Positions 40,419 to 49,229 of a stretch of 64,000 bases of DNA are shown here, in pieces (positions within the stretch are counted from its first letter, which is position 1; every line of letters starts with the position of its first letter). A program made the translations under genes and the position numbers. The stretch is taken from positions 112,432-176,431 of the forward strand of contig JAHCAU010000010.1 in the NCBI GenBank assembly GCA_019634715.1, written 5' to 3'. The DNA is from Lysobacter sp. (GTDB lineage: Bacteria; Pseudomonadota; Gammaproteobacteria; Xanthomonadales; Xanthomonadaceae). The notes under the pieces were generated by a model. It was given only the letters and a program-made list of their open reading frames with translations. It searched no databases and was not told the origin of the DNA.

Positions 40419-42083
40419 ATGGCCGTCAAACTCACCCCGTTCGCCAAGATCCTGATCGGCGCGATCGTCGTCGTCGGCTCCGGCTCGGTCCTCTGGAACC
40501 TCTACAAGAACCGCAAGGCCGATGACGGCGCGCCGGCCGCGACCGCGCAGGCCGGTGGCAAGGCGTCCAATGCCGCCGCCTACAGCAGCAAGGGCAGTGG
40601 CGCGCTGGGTTCGTCCGGCAATCCGCTCAAGGTCAGCATCGTCAGCTTCCACGGCTACGCGCCGGCGCTGGTCGCCAACGGCCAGAGCCTGAAGACGCAG
40701 CCGGACTCGCTCTTCGACAAGGAAGGGCTGAACGTCGAGTTCGTCATCCAGGACGACATCCCGACGCTCTCCACCATCTTCGAGGCCGGCACCGCGCAGT
40801 GCGCCTGGCGCACCTCCGACTTCTGGGCGCAGGAGCAGCCGAACCTGCGCAACAGCGGCCATGACGGCCGCGCGGTGATGATCGTCGACAACACCCGCGG
40901 CGCCGACGCGATCATCGCGAAGGATCCGTCGATCCGCACCGTCGAGGACCTCGCCGGCAGGAAGGTCGCGATGCTGCAGTTCACGCCCTCGCACGGCATG
41001 ACCATCGACGCGGTCGACAACTCCTCGCTGTCCGCGCGGCGCAAGCAGAGCATCGAATACGTGTTCATCGGCGCCGAGGAAGGCACCGCCGGCGTGCGCG
41101 CCGCGCTGGAGTCCGGCAATGTGGATGCCGCCGCGCTGTGGGACCCGGACCTGTCGCTGGCGCTGCGCGCGACCCGCGGCCACGTGGTCTACTCCACCCG
41201 CACCGCGTCCAACCTGATCTTCGACGTGATCGTCTGTGACAAGCGCGTGCTCGACAGCGACGAGGGCGCCGCCGCGGTGCAGAAGCTGGTGAACGGCTGG
41301 ATGGCGGGCGTGGATGCCGCCCGGGCCAATCCCGACGGCGCGGTCGATGCGCTGGTGAAGACCGAGGAATTCTTCACCCTGCTCGCCAAGAACGAAGGCA
41401 AGGGCTTCGTGAAGAAGCTGTTCGACAACCTGCTGTGGACCGGCGTGGGCGACAACGCGCGCATCCTCGGCCTGGCTGGCGACACCAACCACTATGCCCG
41501 CGTCTACCAGCGCTTCGACCAGATCTATCGCGCCGCCGGTGCGCTGGCCAACCCGAAGTCGCCGGTCATCAACCCCGCCGACAGCTTCGACCTGCGCTTC
41601 ATCCGCAAGCTCTACGACGCCAGCAGCACCGCGAAGGCGGAAGCCCGGAAGCAGGAGGTCTTCACCGAAGCCGCGCGCGATCAGGCCGTGCAGTCGGCGC
41701 CGGCCGAAGTGACCAAGCCGGTGACGGTCAGCTTCGGCAGCGGCCAGTCGGCGCTGACCAAGCGCGCAGAGCGCACCATCGACACCGAGATGGTGCCGTT
41801 CATCGAGAACAACGGCGGCGCCTACTTCGAGATCAGCGGCAACACCGACAGCACCGGCAACGCCGCGATCAACGACCGCCTGTCGCGGGCGCGCGCCGAG
41901 GCCGTGGTGGAATACCTGGTCCGCCAGTGGGAGTTCCCGCGCGAGCGCTTCAAGATCGTCGGCAACGGCTCGAACAAGCCGCTGTGCGACGAGAACAACC
42001 CGCAGTCCGAAGGCGTGGGCCTCGACGGTTGCCGCGAGATGAACCGCTCGACGCGCATCGCGGTCTTCGGCGCGCGTCCGTAA
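40419..42083 (+). CDS. Membrane-anchored substrate-binding protein fused to OmpA peptidoglycan-binding domain
   Basis: 554 residues, ATG preceded by CCAGGAGCG. The N-terminus has one transmembrane segment (FAKILIGAIVVVGSGSVLW) without a cleavage site, then a low-complexity linker. Residues about 70-400 form a periplasmic binding protein of the NitT/TauT (NMT1/SsuA-like) type (VSFHGYAPALVANGQ; KVAMLQFTPSHGM; AALWDPDLSLAL). Residues about 435-554 are an OmpA C-terminal domain (VTVSFGSGQSALTKRAERTI; ISGNTDSTGNAAINDRLSRA; MNRSTRIAVF), which binds peptidoglycan. Such a fusion would hold the receptor between inner membrane and wall. It is followed by the permease after 18 bases. The ligand is unknown; database names such as 'phosphate' for similar proteins are weakly based. 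Confidence 0.87.
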   Translation: MAVKLTPFAKILIGAIVVVGSGSVLWNLYKNRKADDGAPAATAQAGGKASNAAAYSSKGSGALGSSGNPLKVSIVSFHGYAPALVANGQSLKTQPDSLFDKEGLNVEFVIQDDIPTLSTIFEAGTAQCAWRTSDFWAQEQPNLRNSGHDGRAVMIVDNTRGADAIIAKDPSIRTVEDLAGRKVAMLQFTPSHGMTIDAVDNSSLSARRKQSIEYVFIGAEEGTAGVRAALESGNVDAAALWDPDLSLALRATRGHVVYSTRTASNLIFDVIVCDKRVLDSDEGAAAVQKLVNGWMAGVDAARANPDGAVDALVKTEEFFTLLAKNEGKGFVKKLFDNLLWTGVGDNARILGLAGDTNHYARVYQRFDQIYRAAGALANPKSPVINPADSFDLRFIRKLYDASSTAKAEARKQEVFTEAARDQAVQSAPAEVTKPVTVSFGSGQSALTKRAERTIDTEMVPFIENNGGAYFEISGNTDSTGNAAINDRLSRARAEAVVEYLVRQWEFPRERFKIVGNGSNKPLCDENNPQSEGVGLDGCREMNRSTRIAVFGARP

Positions 42084-42101
42084 GCGCAGGAACCACGGAC
42101 G

Positions 42102-42899
42102 ATGGCCAATCCCTGGAATCCCTATGCGCCGCTGCCGGCCGGCCTGCGCCGGCAGCTCGGCTTCGCCGGCATCGCTGTGGTGCTGCTGGTGTGGTTCTCG
42201 CTCAGCGCCAGCGGCGCGATCAGCGCGAACAGGCTGCCGTCGCCGGTGTCGGTGGTGAAGGCGCTCGGCTACCTCGCATGGCACGACGGCCGCAGCCTGC
42301 TGTTCGACGCCACGCTGTGGTCGGTCGGGCGCGTCGCCGCAGCCGGCGTGCTGGTGGTGCTGGTCGGGGTGCCGCTGGGCATCTTCATGGGCGCGGCGCC
42401 GAAGTTGAACGCGCTGCTGTCGCCGCTGATCGATCCGTTCCGTTCCGCGCCGGTGGTCGCGCTGCTGCCCATCCTGGTGATGTGGCTGGGCATCGGCGAG
42501 ACGATGAAGGTCGCCTTCCTGTTCCTCGGCGCGGTGGTCTACCTCGTGCCGATGGTGCGCGATGCCGTGCAGGCGGTGCCGCAGAGCTACTGGACCGGCG
42601 CGCGCGACCTCGGCGCCACGCCCTGGGAGTGCGTCCGCCATGCGGTGGTGCCGATCGCGATGCCGCGCATCGCCGACGCCATCATCGTCAGCGTGTCGGT
42701 GATGTGGACCTACATCACCGTCGCCGAATACGTGAACGCCAAGGTCGGCCTGGGCCAGTTGATCCAGAACGCGCGCCGCTTCAGCGCGATGGACCAGGTC
42801 TTCGCCGGCATCATCGTGATCATGGCCCTGGCGCTGCTGACCTACCAGCTGATGCAGCTGGCCAAGCGCCGCCTCTATCCATGGGAGACGCAGGCATGA
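42102..42899 (+). CDS. ABC transporter permease, SsuC/TauC type
   Basis: 265 residues with about six hydrophobic segments. The cytoplasmic EAA-type loop that contacts the ATPase is ARDLGATPWECVRHAVVPIA (about residues 167-186). The family is that of the nitrate/sulfonate/taurine importers (BPD_transp_1), with a short N-terminal cytoplasmic part (NPWNPYAPLPAGLRRQLGFA). It overlaps the ATPase start by ATGA. Together with the preceding receptor-OmpA fusion and the following ATPase it makes a complete importer-like ABC unit; whether it really imports a solute is not shown by the sequence. Confidence 0.9.
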   Translation: MANPWNPYAPLPAGLRRQLGFAGIAVVLLVWFSLSASGAISANRLPSPVSVVKALGYLAWHDGRSLLFDATLWSVGRVAAAGVLVVLVGVPLGIFMGAAPKLNALLSPLIDPFRSAPVVALLPILVMWLGIGETMKVAFLFLGAVVYLVPMVRDAVQAVPQSYWTGARDLGATPWECVRHAVVPIAMPRIADAIIVSVSVMWTYITVAEYVNAKVGLGQLIQNARRFSAMDQVFAGIIVIMALALLTYQLMQLAKRRLYPWETQA

Positions 42900-43735
42900 C
42901 CGGCGCAACGCAGAAGGGCGCGGCGACCATTGCGCTCGACCACATCGTCCAGGAATATCCGCGCCCCGAAGGCGGGGTGAACCGCGTCGTCGACGACCTG
43001 AGCCTGCGCTTCGAGGGTCCGAGCATCAACATGCTGCTCGGCCCGTCCGGCTGCGGCAAGAGCACGCTGCTGTACATGATGGGCGGCGTGCGCCCGCAGA
43101 ACGCCATCGTGCCCACCAGCGGGACGATCGCGATCGATGGCGAACCCTGCACCGATGCCCACGACGATGCGGTGATGGTGTTCCAGCGCTACGCCAACCG
43201 CCCCGACCTGAGCGTGTACGACAACGTCGCCTTCCCGTTCCGGCTCGGCCTGTGGCGCGACCGCGTGCCCGCGGCCGCGCGGCATGAGCTGGTGATGCAC
43301 ATGCTCGACGCGGTGGGCCTGGCCGACAAGGCGAAGCTGCACCCCAGCCAGCTGTCAGGCGGCCAGAACCAGCGCATCGCCCTGGCCCGCGCGCTGGTGC
43401 TCAAGCCGCGCATCCTGCTGATGGACGAGCCCTTCGGCGCGCTCGACGCGCAGACGCGCGAGGACATGCAGAAGCTGCTGGTGAAGCTCTACCAGGAGCA
43501 GCCCTGCCTGATCGTGTTCGTCACCCACGACGTGACCGAGGCGCTGCTGCTGGGCGACCGCGTGGTGGTGCTGTCGACGCAGCCGGCGCGCATCGCCGAC
43601 GACTTCACCATCGCCGCGCCCAAGCCGCGCGACGCCGGCTGGCTGCGCATGCCCGAGGCCGCCGCGCTGGAACAGCGCATCCTCAGCCGCCTGCACCAGG
43701 CCAGCGGCAAGGGCAACGTGCGGGTCAGCGTGTGA
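42896..43735 (+). CDS. ABC transporter ATP-binding protein
   Basis: 279 residues. Walker A is GPSGCGKST (about residues 50-58), the Q-loop [17 protein letters not shown], the signature [15 protein letters not shown] (about 146-160), Walker [13 protein letters not shown] and the switch histidine [14 protein letters not shown]. All motifs are intact. It is of the SsuB/TauB/NrtD type and pairs with the permease just upstream (ATGA overlap). Its stop overlaps the start of the next gene as GTGA, so the ABC genes and the coiled-coil membrane protein are translationally linked. Confidence 0.94.
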   Translation: MTGATQKGAATIALDHIVQEYPRPEGGVNRVVDDLSLRFEGPSINMLLGPSGCGKSTLLYMMGGVRPQNAIVPTSGTIAIDGEPCTDAHDDAVMVFQRYANRPDLSVYDNVAFPFRLGLWRDRVPAAARHELVMHMLDAVGLADKAKLHPSQLSGGQNQRIALARALVLKPRILLMDEPFGALDAQTREDMQKLLVKLYQEQPCLIVFVTHDVTEALLLGDRVVVLSTQPARIADDFTIAAPKPRDAGWLRMPEAAALEQRILSRLHQASGKGNVRVSV

Positions 43736-44616
43736 GTCCGCAGCCCAGGCCCGTCAGCTACCTGCGCGCCTGGCTCACCAGCCAGGCCAACGTCATGACC
43801 CTGCTCGGCGGTGGCCTGGCGGCCGCGATCGCCTCCGTGCCGGCCGGCGGCGCCGGCGCGCTCGGCGCACTGGTGGTGCTGGGCGCGGTGCAGACCCTGC
43901 TCGCCCTGGTCATTCCCGACCTGCCGAACTTCCGCAGCAAGGTCGACCGCGGCGCGCGCCGCGGCGCCATCGACCAGCGCCGCGCGCAGCTGCAACAGGA
44001 ACTGTTCGCCCTGCATGGCGGCATCGAACGGGTCGCCGGCATGGGCATGTGGCAGAAATACCAGACCATCGTCGAGCGCTCCGAAGTGCTGTACCGCATC
44101 GCCGGTGAAGCGCAGAGCCAGCTGTCCTACGACGACGCCGAGCGCGTGGACAAGGCCTCGGTCGATTACCTCGCACTGTGGCTGGCGCAGGTGACCATCA
44201 GGGAACGCCTGCGCAGCGGCGAGGAAGCCACGCTCGACCGCCGCCTGCGCGACGCCGAGCACGCGCTGTCGCAGATCGATGCGCAGGACCCGCGCTACCG
44301 GCACCTGAAGATGGCGCGCGACGACTACGCCGCGATCAAGCTGCGCCACGACAAGCTCGCCGCGCGGCGCATGTCGATCGACGCCGCGCTGGTCTCGCTG
44401 CCCGACCAGGTCGAGGAGGTCTACCAGCTCGTCGTCGCCAGCCCGTACTCCAGCACGCTCGGCTCGAAGCTGGGCGAATCGCTGTCGCGCCTGCAACTGG
44501 AGGAAGACATCGAGCTGGAACTGTCGCAGAACGACCTCGACAGCGACTACTTCAAGACCGGCGTCGCCGGCGCCCAGGCGCGTTCCGCGCGCCAGGCCGC
44601 GCGGGCGGCGAAATGA
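43732..44616 (+). CDS. Membrane-associated coiled-coil protein of the PspA-ABC-AAA set
   Basis: 294 residues from GTG 43732, overlapping the ATPase stop. Residues about 20-62 are hydrophobic ([19 protein letters not shown] and [20 protein letters not shown]), forming one hairpin of two membrane segments. The remaining 230 residues are highly charged and helical, with long coiled coils ([40 protein letters not shown]). I know no named family. Lying directly upstream of PspA, it is a candidate membrane receptor or tether for PspA, much as PspB/PspC act in enterobacteria, but there is no sequence similarity to those. Confidence 0.8.
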   Translation: MSPQPRPVSYLRAWLTSQANVMTLLGGGLAAAIASVPAGGAGALGALVVLGAVQTLLALVIPDLPNFRSKVDRGARRGAIDQRRAQLQQELFALHGGIERVAGMGMWQKYQTIVERSEVLYRIAGEAQSQLSYDDAERVDKASVDYLALWLAQVTIRERLRSGEEATLDRRLRDAEHALSQIDAQDPRYRHLKMARDDYAAIKLRHDKLAARRMSIDAALVSLPDQVEEVYQLVVASPYSSTLGSKLGESLSRLQLEEDIELELSQNDLDSDYFKTGVAGAQARSARQAARAAK

Positions 44617-44668
44617 TCCGCGCCCATTCCATTTCCCGAACACACCAAGCTGCAACCAGGAGACACAC

Positions 44669-45367
44669 ATGAACATCTTCAGCCGACTGGCCAATCTCGT
44701 GCGCGGCTTCCTCTCGCTCTTCGTCACCGGGCTGGAGCAGCAGCATCCCGAGATCGCGTACGAAAACGCGATCAACACCATGATCGCGAAGTACAACAAG
44801 CTCAAGAACGCCACCGCAGGCCTGATCCGCCTGCGCGAGGACGCCGCCGACCGCCTGCAGAAGTCGCAGGGGCAGCAGAAGGAGCTGGCCGCGATGCTCG
44901 AGCAGGCGATGGCGACCGGCCAGGACGATCTCGCAGTCGAGCTGATCGAGCGCAAGGATGCCGTCGAAGCCGAGATCGCATCGCTGCAGGCCGAACTGGA
45001 AGGCGCGGAGAAGGATGTCGACACCGCCAAGACCGCGCTGACCGACGTCAAGGGCGAGATCGCCAAGCTCAAGGCCGAGAAGGACCGCATGCTGGCGAAG
45101 ATGCAGAGCGCGCAGGCGCGCACGCGCATCAACGACCAGCTCGAAGGCCTGTCGGTCGATGCCGAGCTGCGCGCGCTGGAGAACGTGCGCACCGGCATCA
45201 AGGACACCATCGCCAAGGCCAAGCTCGGCGACGAGCTGCGCGAATCGGACCTCGACACCCGCCTGAACGCGCTCAAGGCCAGCAGCAGCAAGGCCACCGC
45301 GCGCGCCAAGCTGGAAGCGATGAAGAAGGATCGCGCCGCCGCCTCGGATGCGAACCGGACGATCTGA
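44669..45367 (+). CDS. PspA/IM30 family protein (ESCRT-III superfamily)
   Basis: 232 residues, ATG preceded by CAGGAGACACAC. Nearly the whole chain is helical and coiled. The N-terminal helix [20 protein letters not shown] is amphipathic-to-hydrophobic and would insert in membranes. [20 protein letters not shown] corresponds to the first long helix of PspA, and the following [20 protein letters not shown] to the long hairpin. Established work shows PspA and Vipp1 are members of the ESCRT-III superfamily and assemble on damaged membranes. The usual pspF-pspBC partners are absent here. Instead it sits between a membrane coiled-coil protein and a classical AAA+ ATPase. Confidence 0.85.
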   Translation: MNIFSRLANLVRGFLSLFVTGLEQQHPEIAYENAINTMIAKYNKLKNATAGLIRLREDAADRLQKSQGQQKELAAMLEQAMATGQDDLAVELIERKDAVEAEIASLQAELEGAEKDVDTAKTALTDVKGEIAKLKAEKDRMLAKMQSAQARTRINDQLEGLSVDAELRALENVRTGIKDTIAKAKLGDELRESDLDTRLNALKASSSKATARAKLEAMKKDRAAASDANRTI

Positions 45368-45384
45368 TCGCAAGCGTTTTGAAG

Positions 45385-45500
45385 CCCTCCCCTTCAAGGG
45401 GAGGGTTTGGGTGGGGATGGGGTCGAAGGCTCTCTCGCGCACAGTCGCCACGCGTCAACGGAACCCATCCCCACCCCAGCCCTCCCCTTGAAGGGGAGGG
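45385..45500. repeat. 116-base inverted-repeat element between pspA-like gene and AAA gene
   Basis: Left arm 45385-45422 and right arm 45463-45500 are near-perfect reverse complements. Each also carries a palindromic CCCTCCCCTTNAAGGGGAGGG. The gap of about 40 bases between arms shows no coding. CCCTCCCCTTGAAGGGGAGGG is a repeat I associate with Xanthomonadaceae intergenic regions. It may be a REP/MITE-like element or attenuate transcription into the AAA gene. Confidence 0.75.
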
Positions 45501-45545
45501 AGAAGCACGGCCCGCGCCATCTGTCGTCACACGGAACCCGACACC

Positions 45546-47366
45546 ATGACCACCCTCAACGGCACGCCATCCGCCGGCACCACGCTCCCGCACTGGGCCG
45601 ACGAGCTCAAGCGTCGCTACCTCGCCGGCGAGGCCGGGCTGTTCATCCTGCACGGCAACGTGCACGATGGCGTGCCGCACGAGGGCAGGCTGCAGCCGTT
45701 CTCCGACTACGTGCACGATGTGGTCCTGGCCGCGAAGCCGCAGCGCTACGAACTGGCGCTGCGCCACGCCGGGCTGAAGCGGCGCGGCGAGGGCACCAAG
45801 CCGATCGATGGCGGCGATTCCCTGCTTCAAGGCATGGCCAACCTCGAACTGCGCATGCGTACCGGCGACGGCATCGCCCTGGTGCTGCCGCATGCCGGCG
45901 ACCTGGTGCCGAACGCTGAAACGACCTTCCTCAGCACCGACGAACGCGGCTTGCTGGAGATCTTCCACGACTGGTCGCTGAGCGGCCTGCTGCTGCAGCG
46001 CAACCACATCGTCGTGCTGCTCTGCGCGTCGCTGTCGGAAATCCATCCGTCGCTCAACACCAATCCGCGCATCTGCGCGATCGAGGTCGCGTATCCCGAC
46101 GAACCTGCGCGCCTGCAACTGGTGACGCAGTCCGCGCCGCACATGGCACAGGCGCAGCAGGCGCTGGTCGCCAAGCACACCGCCGGCCTGCGCCTGCTGG
46201 AGATCGACAGCATCGTCGCCGAGCGCCCCGCGGCCGGCCTGCCCGAGGCGGAGCGCAAGGCGCTGGCGCTGCAGCTGCTCGGCGATGCGCCCGATGCGCA
46301 GCAGCGCGCCGAGATGTACGCCGGCGTCACCGCCGGCAAGACCCGCGAGGAAATCGCGTTCATGATCCTCGGTCACGCCGCGCCGGCCTCGAACGAGGAT
46401 CCGCTGGACGCGATGCTGGCGATCATCGGTGAAAGAAAGCGCGAGATCATCCAGCGCTCCTGCGGCGACCTCATCGAATTCCTCGATCCCTCGTACGGAC
46501 TCGACGCGGTCGGCGGCTACGATCAGATCAAGGCCGAGCTGATGAAGATCGCGGGCACGATCAAGACCGGCGACCGCAAGCTGGCGCCGATGGGCCTGCT
46601 CGCGGTCGGCCCGATGGGCGTGGGCAAGACCTTCGTCATCAAGGCCTTCCTCAAGGAAGCCGGCCTGCCCGGCGTGGTGCTGAAGAACTTCCGTTCGAAG
46701 TGGGTCGGTTCCACCGAATCCAATCTCGAACGCGTGCTCAAGATCATCCGCGCGATGAGTCCGATCGCGCTGGTCATCGACGAAGGCGACCGCAGCTTCG
46801 GCAACGGCGAAGGCGGCGACAGCGACGGCGGCACCTCGTCGCGGGTGATCGCGCGGATCAAGGACTTCATGTCCGACACCGCCAACCGCGGCCACGTGCT
46901 CACGATCCTGATGACCAACCGGCCCGACAAGCTCGACGTCGACATCAAGCGCCCGGGCCGCCTCGACCGCAAGATTCCCTTCTTCTACGTCGATACCGGC
47001 GAAGACCGCCTGCGCATCGTCCGCGCGATCCTCAAGCGCAACGGCGCCGACCTCGCCGACGACAGCATCGCCGCGCTCGGCGACGCGTTCGCCGGCCTCG
47101 ACGGCTATTCCAACGCCGACCTCGAAGCCATCGCCCTGCTCGCGCTCGACATCGCCCGCAACGACGGTGTCGCGCTCGCCGCCACGCACCTGGAGCAGGC
47201 CATCGCCGACTTCATCCCGCCGCAGCACACCGACACCATCCAGCTCATGGAACTGCTCGCCGTGCAGGAATCCTCGCGCCGCAGCCTGCTGCCGGAACGC
47301 TTCGCCAAGCTCGCGCCCTCGGAAGTGTCGGAGCTGATCGGGGAGTTGAAGCGAAGGGTGCGCTGA
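45546..47366 (+). CDS. Classical-clade AAA+ ATPase with degenerate N-terminal AAA-like half
   Basis: 606 residues. The C-terminal half is a complete AAA module: Walker A GPMGVGKT (about 355-362), Walker B ALVIDEGD (about 406-413), sensor 1 in ILMTNRP (about 452-458), and the second region of homology [12 protein letters not shown] with the arginine fingers, which marks the classical AAA clade (Vps4, FtsH, katanin, Ycf46). The N-terminal half (about 10-260) has the layout of an AAA core without Walker [14 protein letters not shown] at the Walker B position and [20 protein letters not shown] at sensor 1, then [11 protein letters not shown]. It is likely a hexameric remodelling enzyme. The gene follows the PspA-like gene after a 178-base gap containing a repeat, in the same direction. 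Confidence 0.85.
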   Translation: MTTLNGTPSAGTTLPHWADELKRRYLAGEAGLFILHGNVHDGVPHEGRLQPFSDYVHDVVLAAKPQRYELALRHAGLKRRGEGTKPIDGGDSLLQGMANLELRMRTGDGIALVLPHAGDLVPNAETTFLSTDERGLLEIFHDWSLSGLLLQRNHIVVLLCASLSEIHPSLNTNPRICAIEVAYPDEPARLQLVTQSAPHMAQAQQALVAKHTAGLRLLEIDSIVAERPAAGLPEAERKALALQLLGDAPDAQQRAEMYAGVTAGKTREEIAFMILGHAAPASNEDPLDAMLAIIGERKREIIQRSCGDLIEFLDPSYGLDAVGGYDQIKAELMKIAGTIKTGDRKLAPMGLLAVGPMGVGKTFVIKAFLKEAGLPGVVLKNFRSKWVGSTESNLERVLKIIRAMSPIALVIDEGDRSFGNGEGGDSDGGTSSRVIARIKDFMSDTANRGHVLTILMTNRPDKLDVDIKRPGRLDRKIPFFYVDTGEDRLRIVRAILKRNGADLADDSIAALGDAFAGLDGYSNADLEAIALLALDIARNDGVALAATHLEQAIADFIPPQHTDTIQLMELLAVQESSRRSLLPERFAKLAPSEVSELIGELKRRVR

Positions 47367-47402
47367 GTTTCCGCCGCAACCGCTCGAGCGCCAGTCAAAC
47401 GC

Positions 47403-47485
47403 ACGTCATCCTCGCGCAAGCGAGGACCCAGCTATCGGCAATGATCAAGCTTGGGTCCTCGCTTGCGCGAGGATGACGTCGTTTT
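47403..47485 (+). terminator. 28-base-arm inverted repeat with T-run after the AAA gene
   Basis: Arms 47403-47430 (ACGTCATCCTCGCGCAAGCG and on) and 47452-47479 are perfect reverse complements, followed by CGTTTTTT. It can serve as an intrinsic terminator for the PspA-ABC-AAA set. The arm resembles the widespread 'GTCATTCCCGCGAAAGCGGGAA' intergenic repeats, so it is probably a repeat element in a terminator role. Confidence 0.65.
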
Positions 47486-47515
47486 TTAGGCGTTGCCGAC
47501 ACAGCGGCAGGCATT

Positions 47516-47584
47516 GGTCGCGACTTGCGTCGCTCCTGCAAAAGCAGGGCTGTTGCACTTGTAGGAGCGACGCAAGTCGCGACC
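47516..47584. repeat. REP-like hairpin, TAGGAGCGACGCAAGTCGCGACC type
   Basis: Arms 47516-47537 (GGTCGCGACTTGCGTCGCTC and CT) and 47563-47584 are perfect 22-base reverse complements around a 25-base loop. This sequence type is a common intergenic repeat in Xanthomonadaceae/Lysobacter genomes (from memory). It lies in the space between convergent genes. Confidence 0.75.
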
Positions 47585-47659
47585 GCCCTGCGGAAAGCCC
47601 GCGGAAAACTCCGGATCGCATGCGATCCGAACCGACGCCATCCGGAGGGCTGCACTGGA

Positions 47660-49135
47660 TCAGCGCTGCCCCACCTCCACCCGCGTCGGCAGCGACTGCG
47701 GCCAACCGCCGGCCAAAGCCTTGAACAGGCCGACGGCACTGGTCGCGCTGCGCGTGCGCGCATCGGCGAAGGCGTCCTGGGCCTGCAGGCGGGTGCGCTC
47801 GGCGTCGAGCACTTCGAGCAGGCCGGTGGCACCGGCTTCGAAGCGGGTGCGCGCCAGCGTCGCGGCGTTCGCGCTGTCGGTCGCGGCGCGTTCGAGCAAT
47901 GCGTCCTCTTCGCGGGCGCGCGCATGGCGGACCAGCGCGTTCTCGGTATCTTCCAGCGCGAGCAGCACGCTGCGCTCGTAGCCGGCCAGCGCGCCGGACG
48001 CGCCCGCGTCGGCAGCGGCGATGCGCGCGCGCACGCGGCCGATGTCGAGGAAGGACCAGTCGATGCCGAGCGCGACCAGTCGGGTTTCGCTGCCGCGTTC
48101 GAACAGGGCGCTGGTGTCGATGGCCTGGCTGCCGATCAGTCCGCCGAGCGTGAAGCGCGGGAACAGGTCGGCGGTGGCGACGCCGATGCGGGCGGTCGAT
48201 GCATGCAGGCGCGCCTCGGCGGCGGCGACATCGGGACGGCGGCGCAGCAGGTCGCCCGGCGTGCCCGGATCGATCCGCGCGGGCAGGGCGGGCAATGGGG
48301 CAGGCGTGGAGAGTTCGGCGATCAGCGCATCCGGCGTGCGTCCGGTCAGCACTGCGAGCCGGTGCGTCGCGACCGAGGCCTGCGCCTCCAGTGCGGGGAT
48401 GCGCGACGAGGTCGTGGCCTGCTGCGCGCGGGCGCGCGACAGGTCGAATTCGCTGTCGCGGCCGGCGTCGAACCGCGCCTGCACCAGGCGCAGGGTCTCG
48501 GCCTGGTTCTGCGCGTTCTCGCGGGCCACGCGCAGGCGCTCCTGCAGGCCGCGCAGTTCGAAATAGGTGCGCGCGACTTCGCCGACGATCGCGACCTGCG
48601 CCGCGGCGAGATCCGATGCGTTGGCCTGCGCATCGGCGCGATCGGCTTCGACGTTGCGGCGGATGCGGCCGAACAGGTCGAGCTCCCATGCGACATTCGC
48701 GCCGACGCTGTAGGACTCGGTGTCGCGCGCATCGCGATCCGTGCCGGGCATCTGGTCGCGGCTCGCGCGCGCGTCACGGCCGTCGGCATTCGCGGTGAGC
48801 GTCGGCAGGCGGTCGAATTTCGCGCCGCGCAGCAGCGCATTGGCGCGATCGTACTGCGCGAGCGCGATGCGCAGGTCGTGGTTGGCCGACAGTGCGGCTT
48901 CGACCAGCGCATCGAGCCGTGCATCGCCGAAGGCGCGCCAGAACGCGGCGTCGGCGGCAGGCGTCGCGACGCCTGCGTCGTTGACCGCATCGCCGGCGGC
49001 GGCATCGCGCGCGAAGCGTTCCCCAACCGGCAGGCCCGTGCGGACGTGGTCGGGGCCGACGGTGCAGGCGCCGATCGCCAGCGACAGGGCGGCGATCGTC
49101 AGCAGCGACGGAAGTGAACGTGAAAGGGCTGGCAT
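47660..49135 (-). CDS. Outer-membrane efflux channel lipoprotein (OprM/NodT family)
   Basis: 491 residues. The signal peptide ends in a lipobox LAIGAC, giving an acylated Cys24 (CTVGPDH, the conserved NodT start). Two repeated halves each with long helices and barrel strands are seen (YFELRGLQERLRVARENAQN; LLEVLDAERTRLQAQDAFAD). It forms the trimeric exit duct for the RND pump encoded two genes upstream. The order adaptor-pump-SDR-channel on one strand implies one operon with an enzyme gene inserted between pump and channel. Confidence 0.92.
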   Translation of the reverse strand: MPALSRSLPSLLTIAALSLAIGACTVGPDHVRTGLPVGERFARDAAAGDAVNDAGVATPAADAAFWRAFGDARLDALVEAALSANHDLRIALAQYDRANALLRGAKFDRLPTLTANADGRDARASRDQMPGTDRDARDTESYSVGANVAWELDLFGRIRRNVEADRADAQANASDLAAAQVAIVGEVARTYFELRGLQERLRVARENAQNQAETLRLVQARFDAGRDSEFDLSRARAQQATTSSRIPALEAQASVATHRLAVLTGRTPDALIAELSTPAPLPALPARIDPGTPGDLLRRRPDVAAAEARLHASTARIGVATADLFPRFTLGGLIGSQAIDTSALFERGSETRLVALGIDWSFLDIGRVRARIAAADAGASGALAGYERSVLLALEDTENALVRHARAREEDALLERAATDSANAATLARTRFEAGATGLLEVLDAERTRLQAQDAFADARTRSATSAVGLFKALAGGWPQSLPTRVEVGQR

Positions 49136-49229
49136 GACGGAACTCTCCGTGGGCGCCGCGATGCGTCGTGCATCGCGGTGGAAGATGGACGCACCGATGC
49201 GGTATCGCGCACCGGTGCGTGGTGCGACC

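Noticed and set aside
42102..43735. Naming the ABC unit a phosphate, nitrate or taurine importer
   Set aside because: Only the general NitT/TauT subfamily is visible. The receptor has an abnormal architecture and no substrate gene lies nearby.
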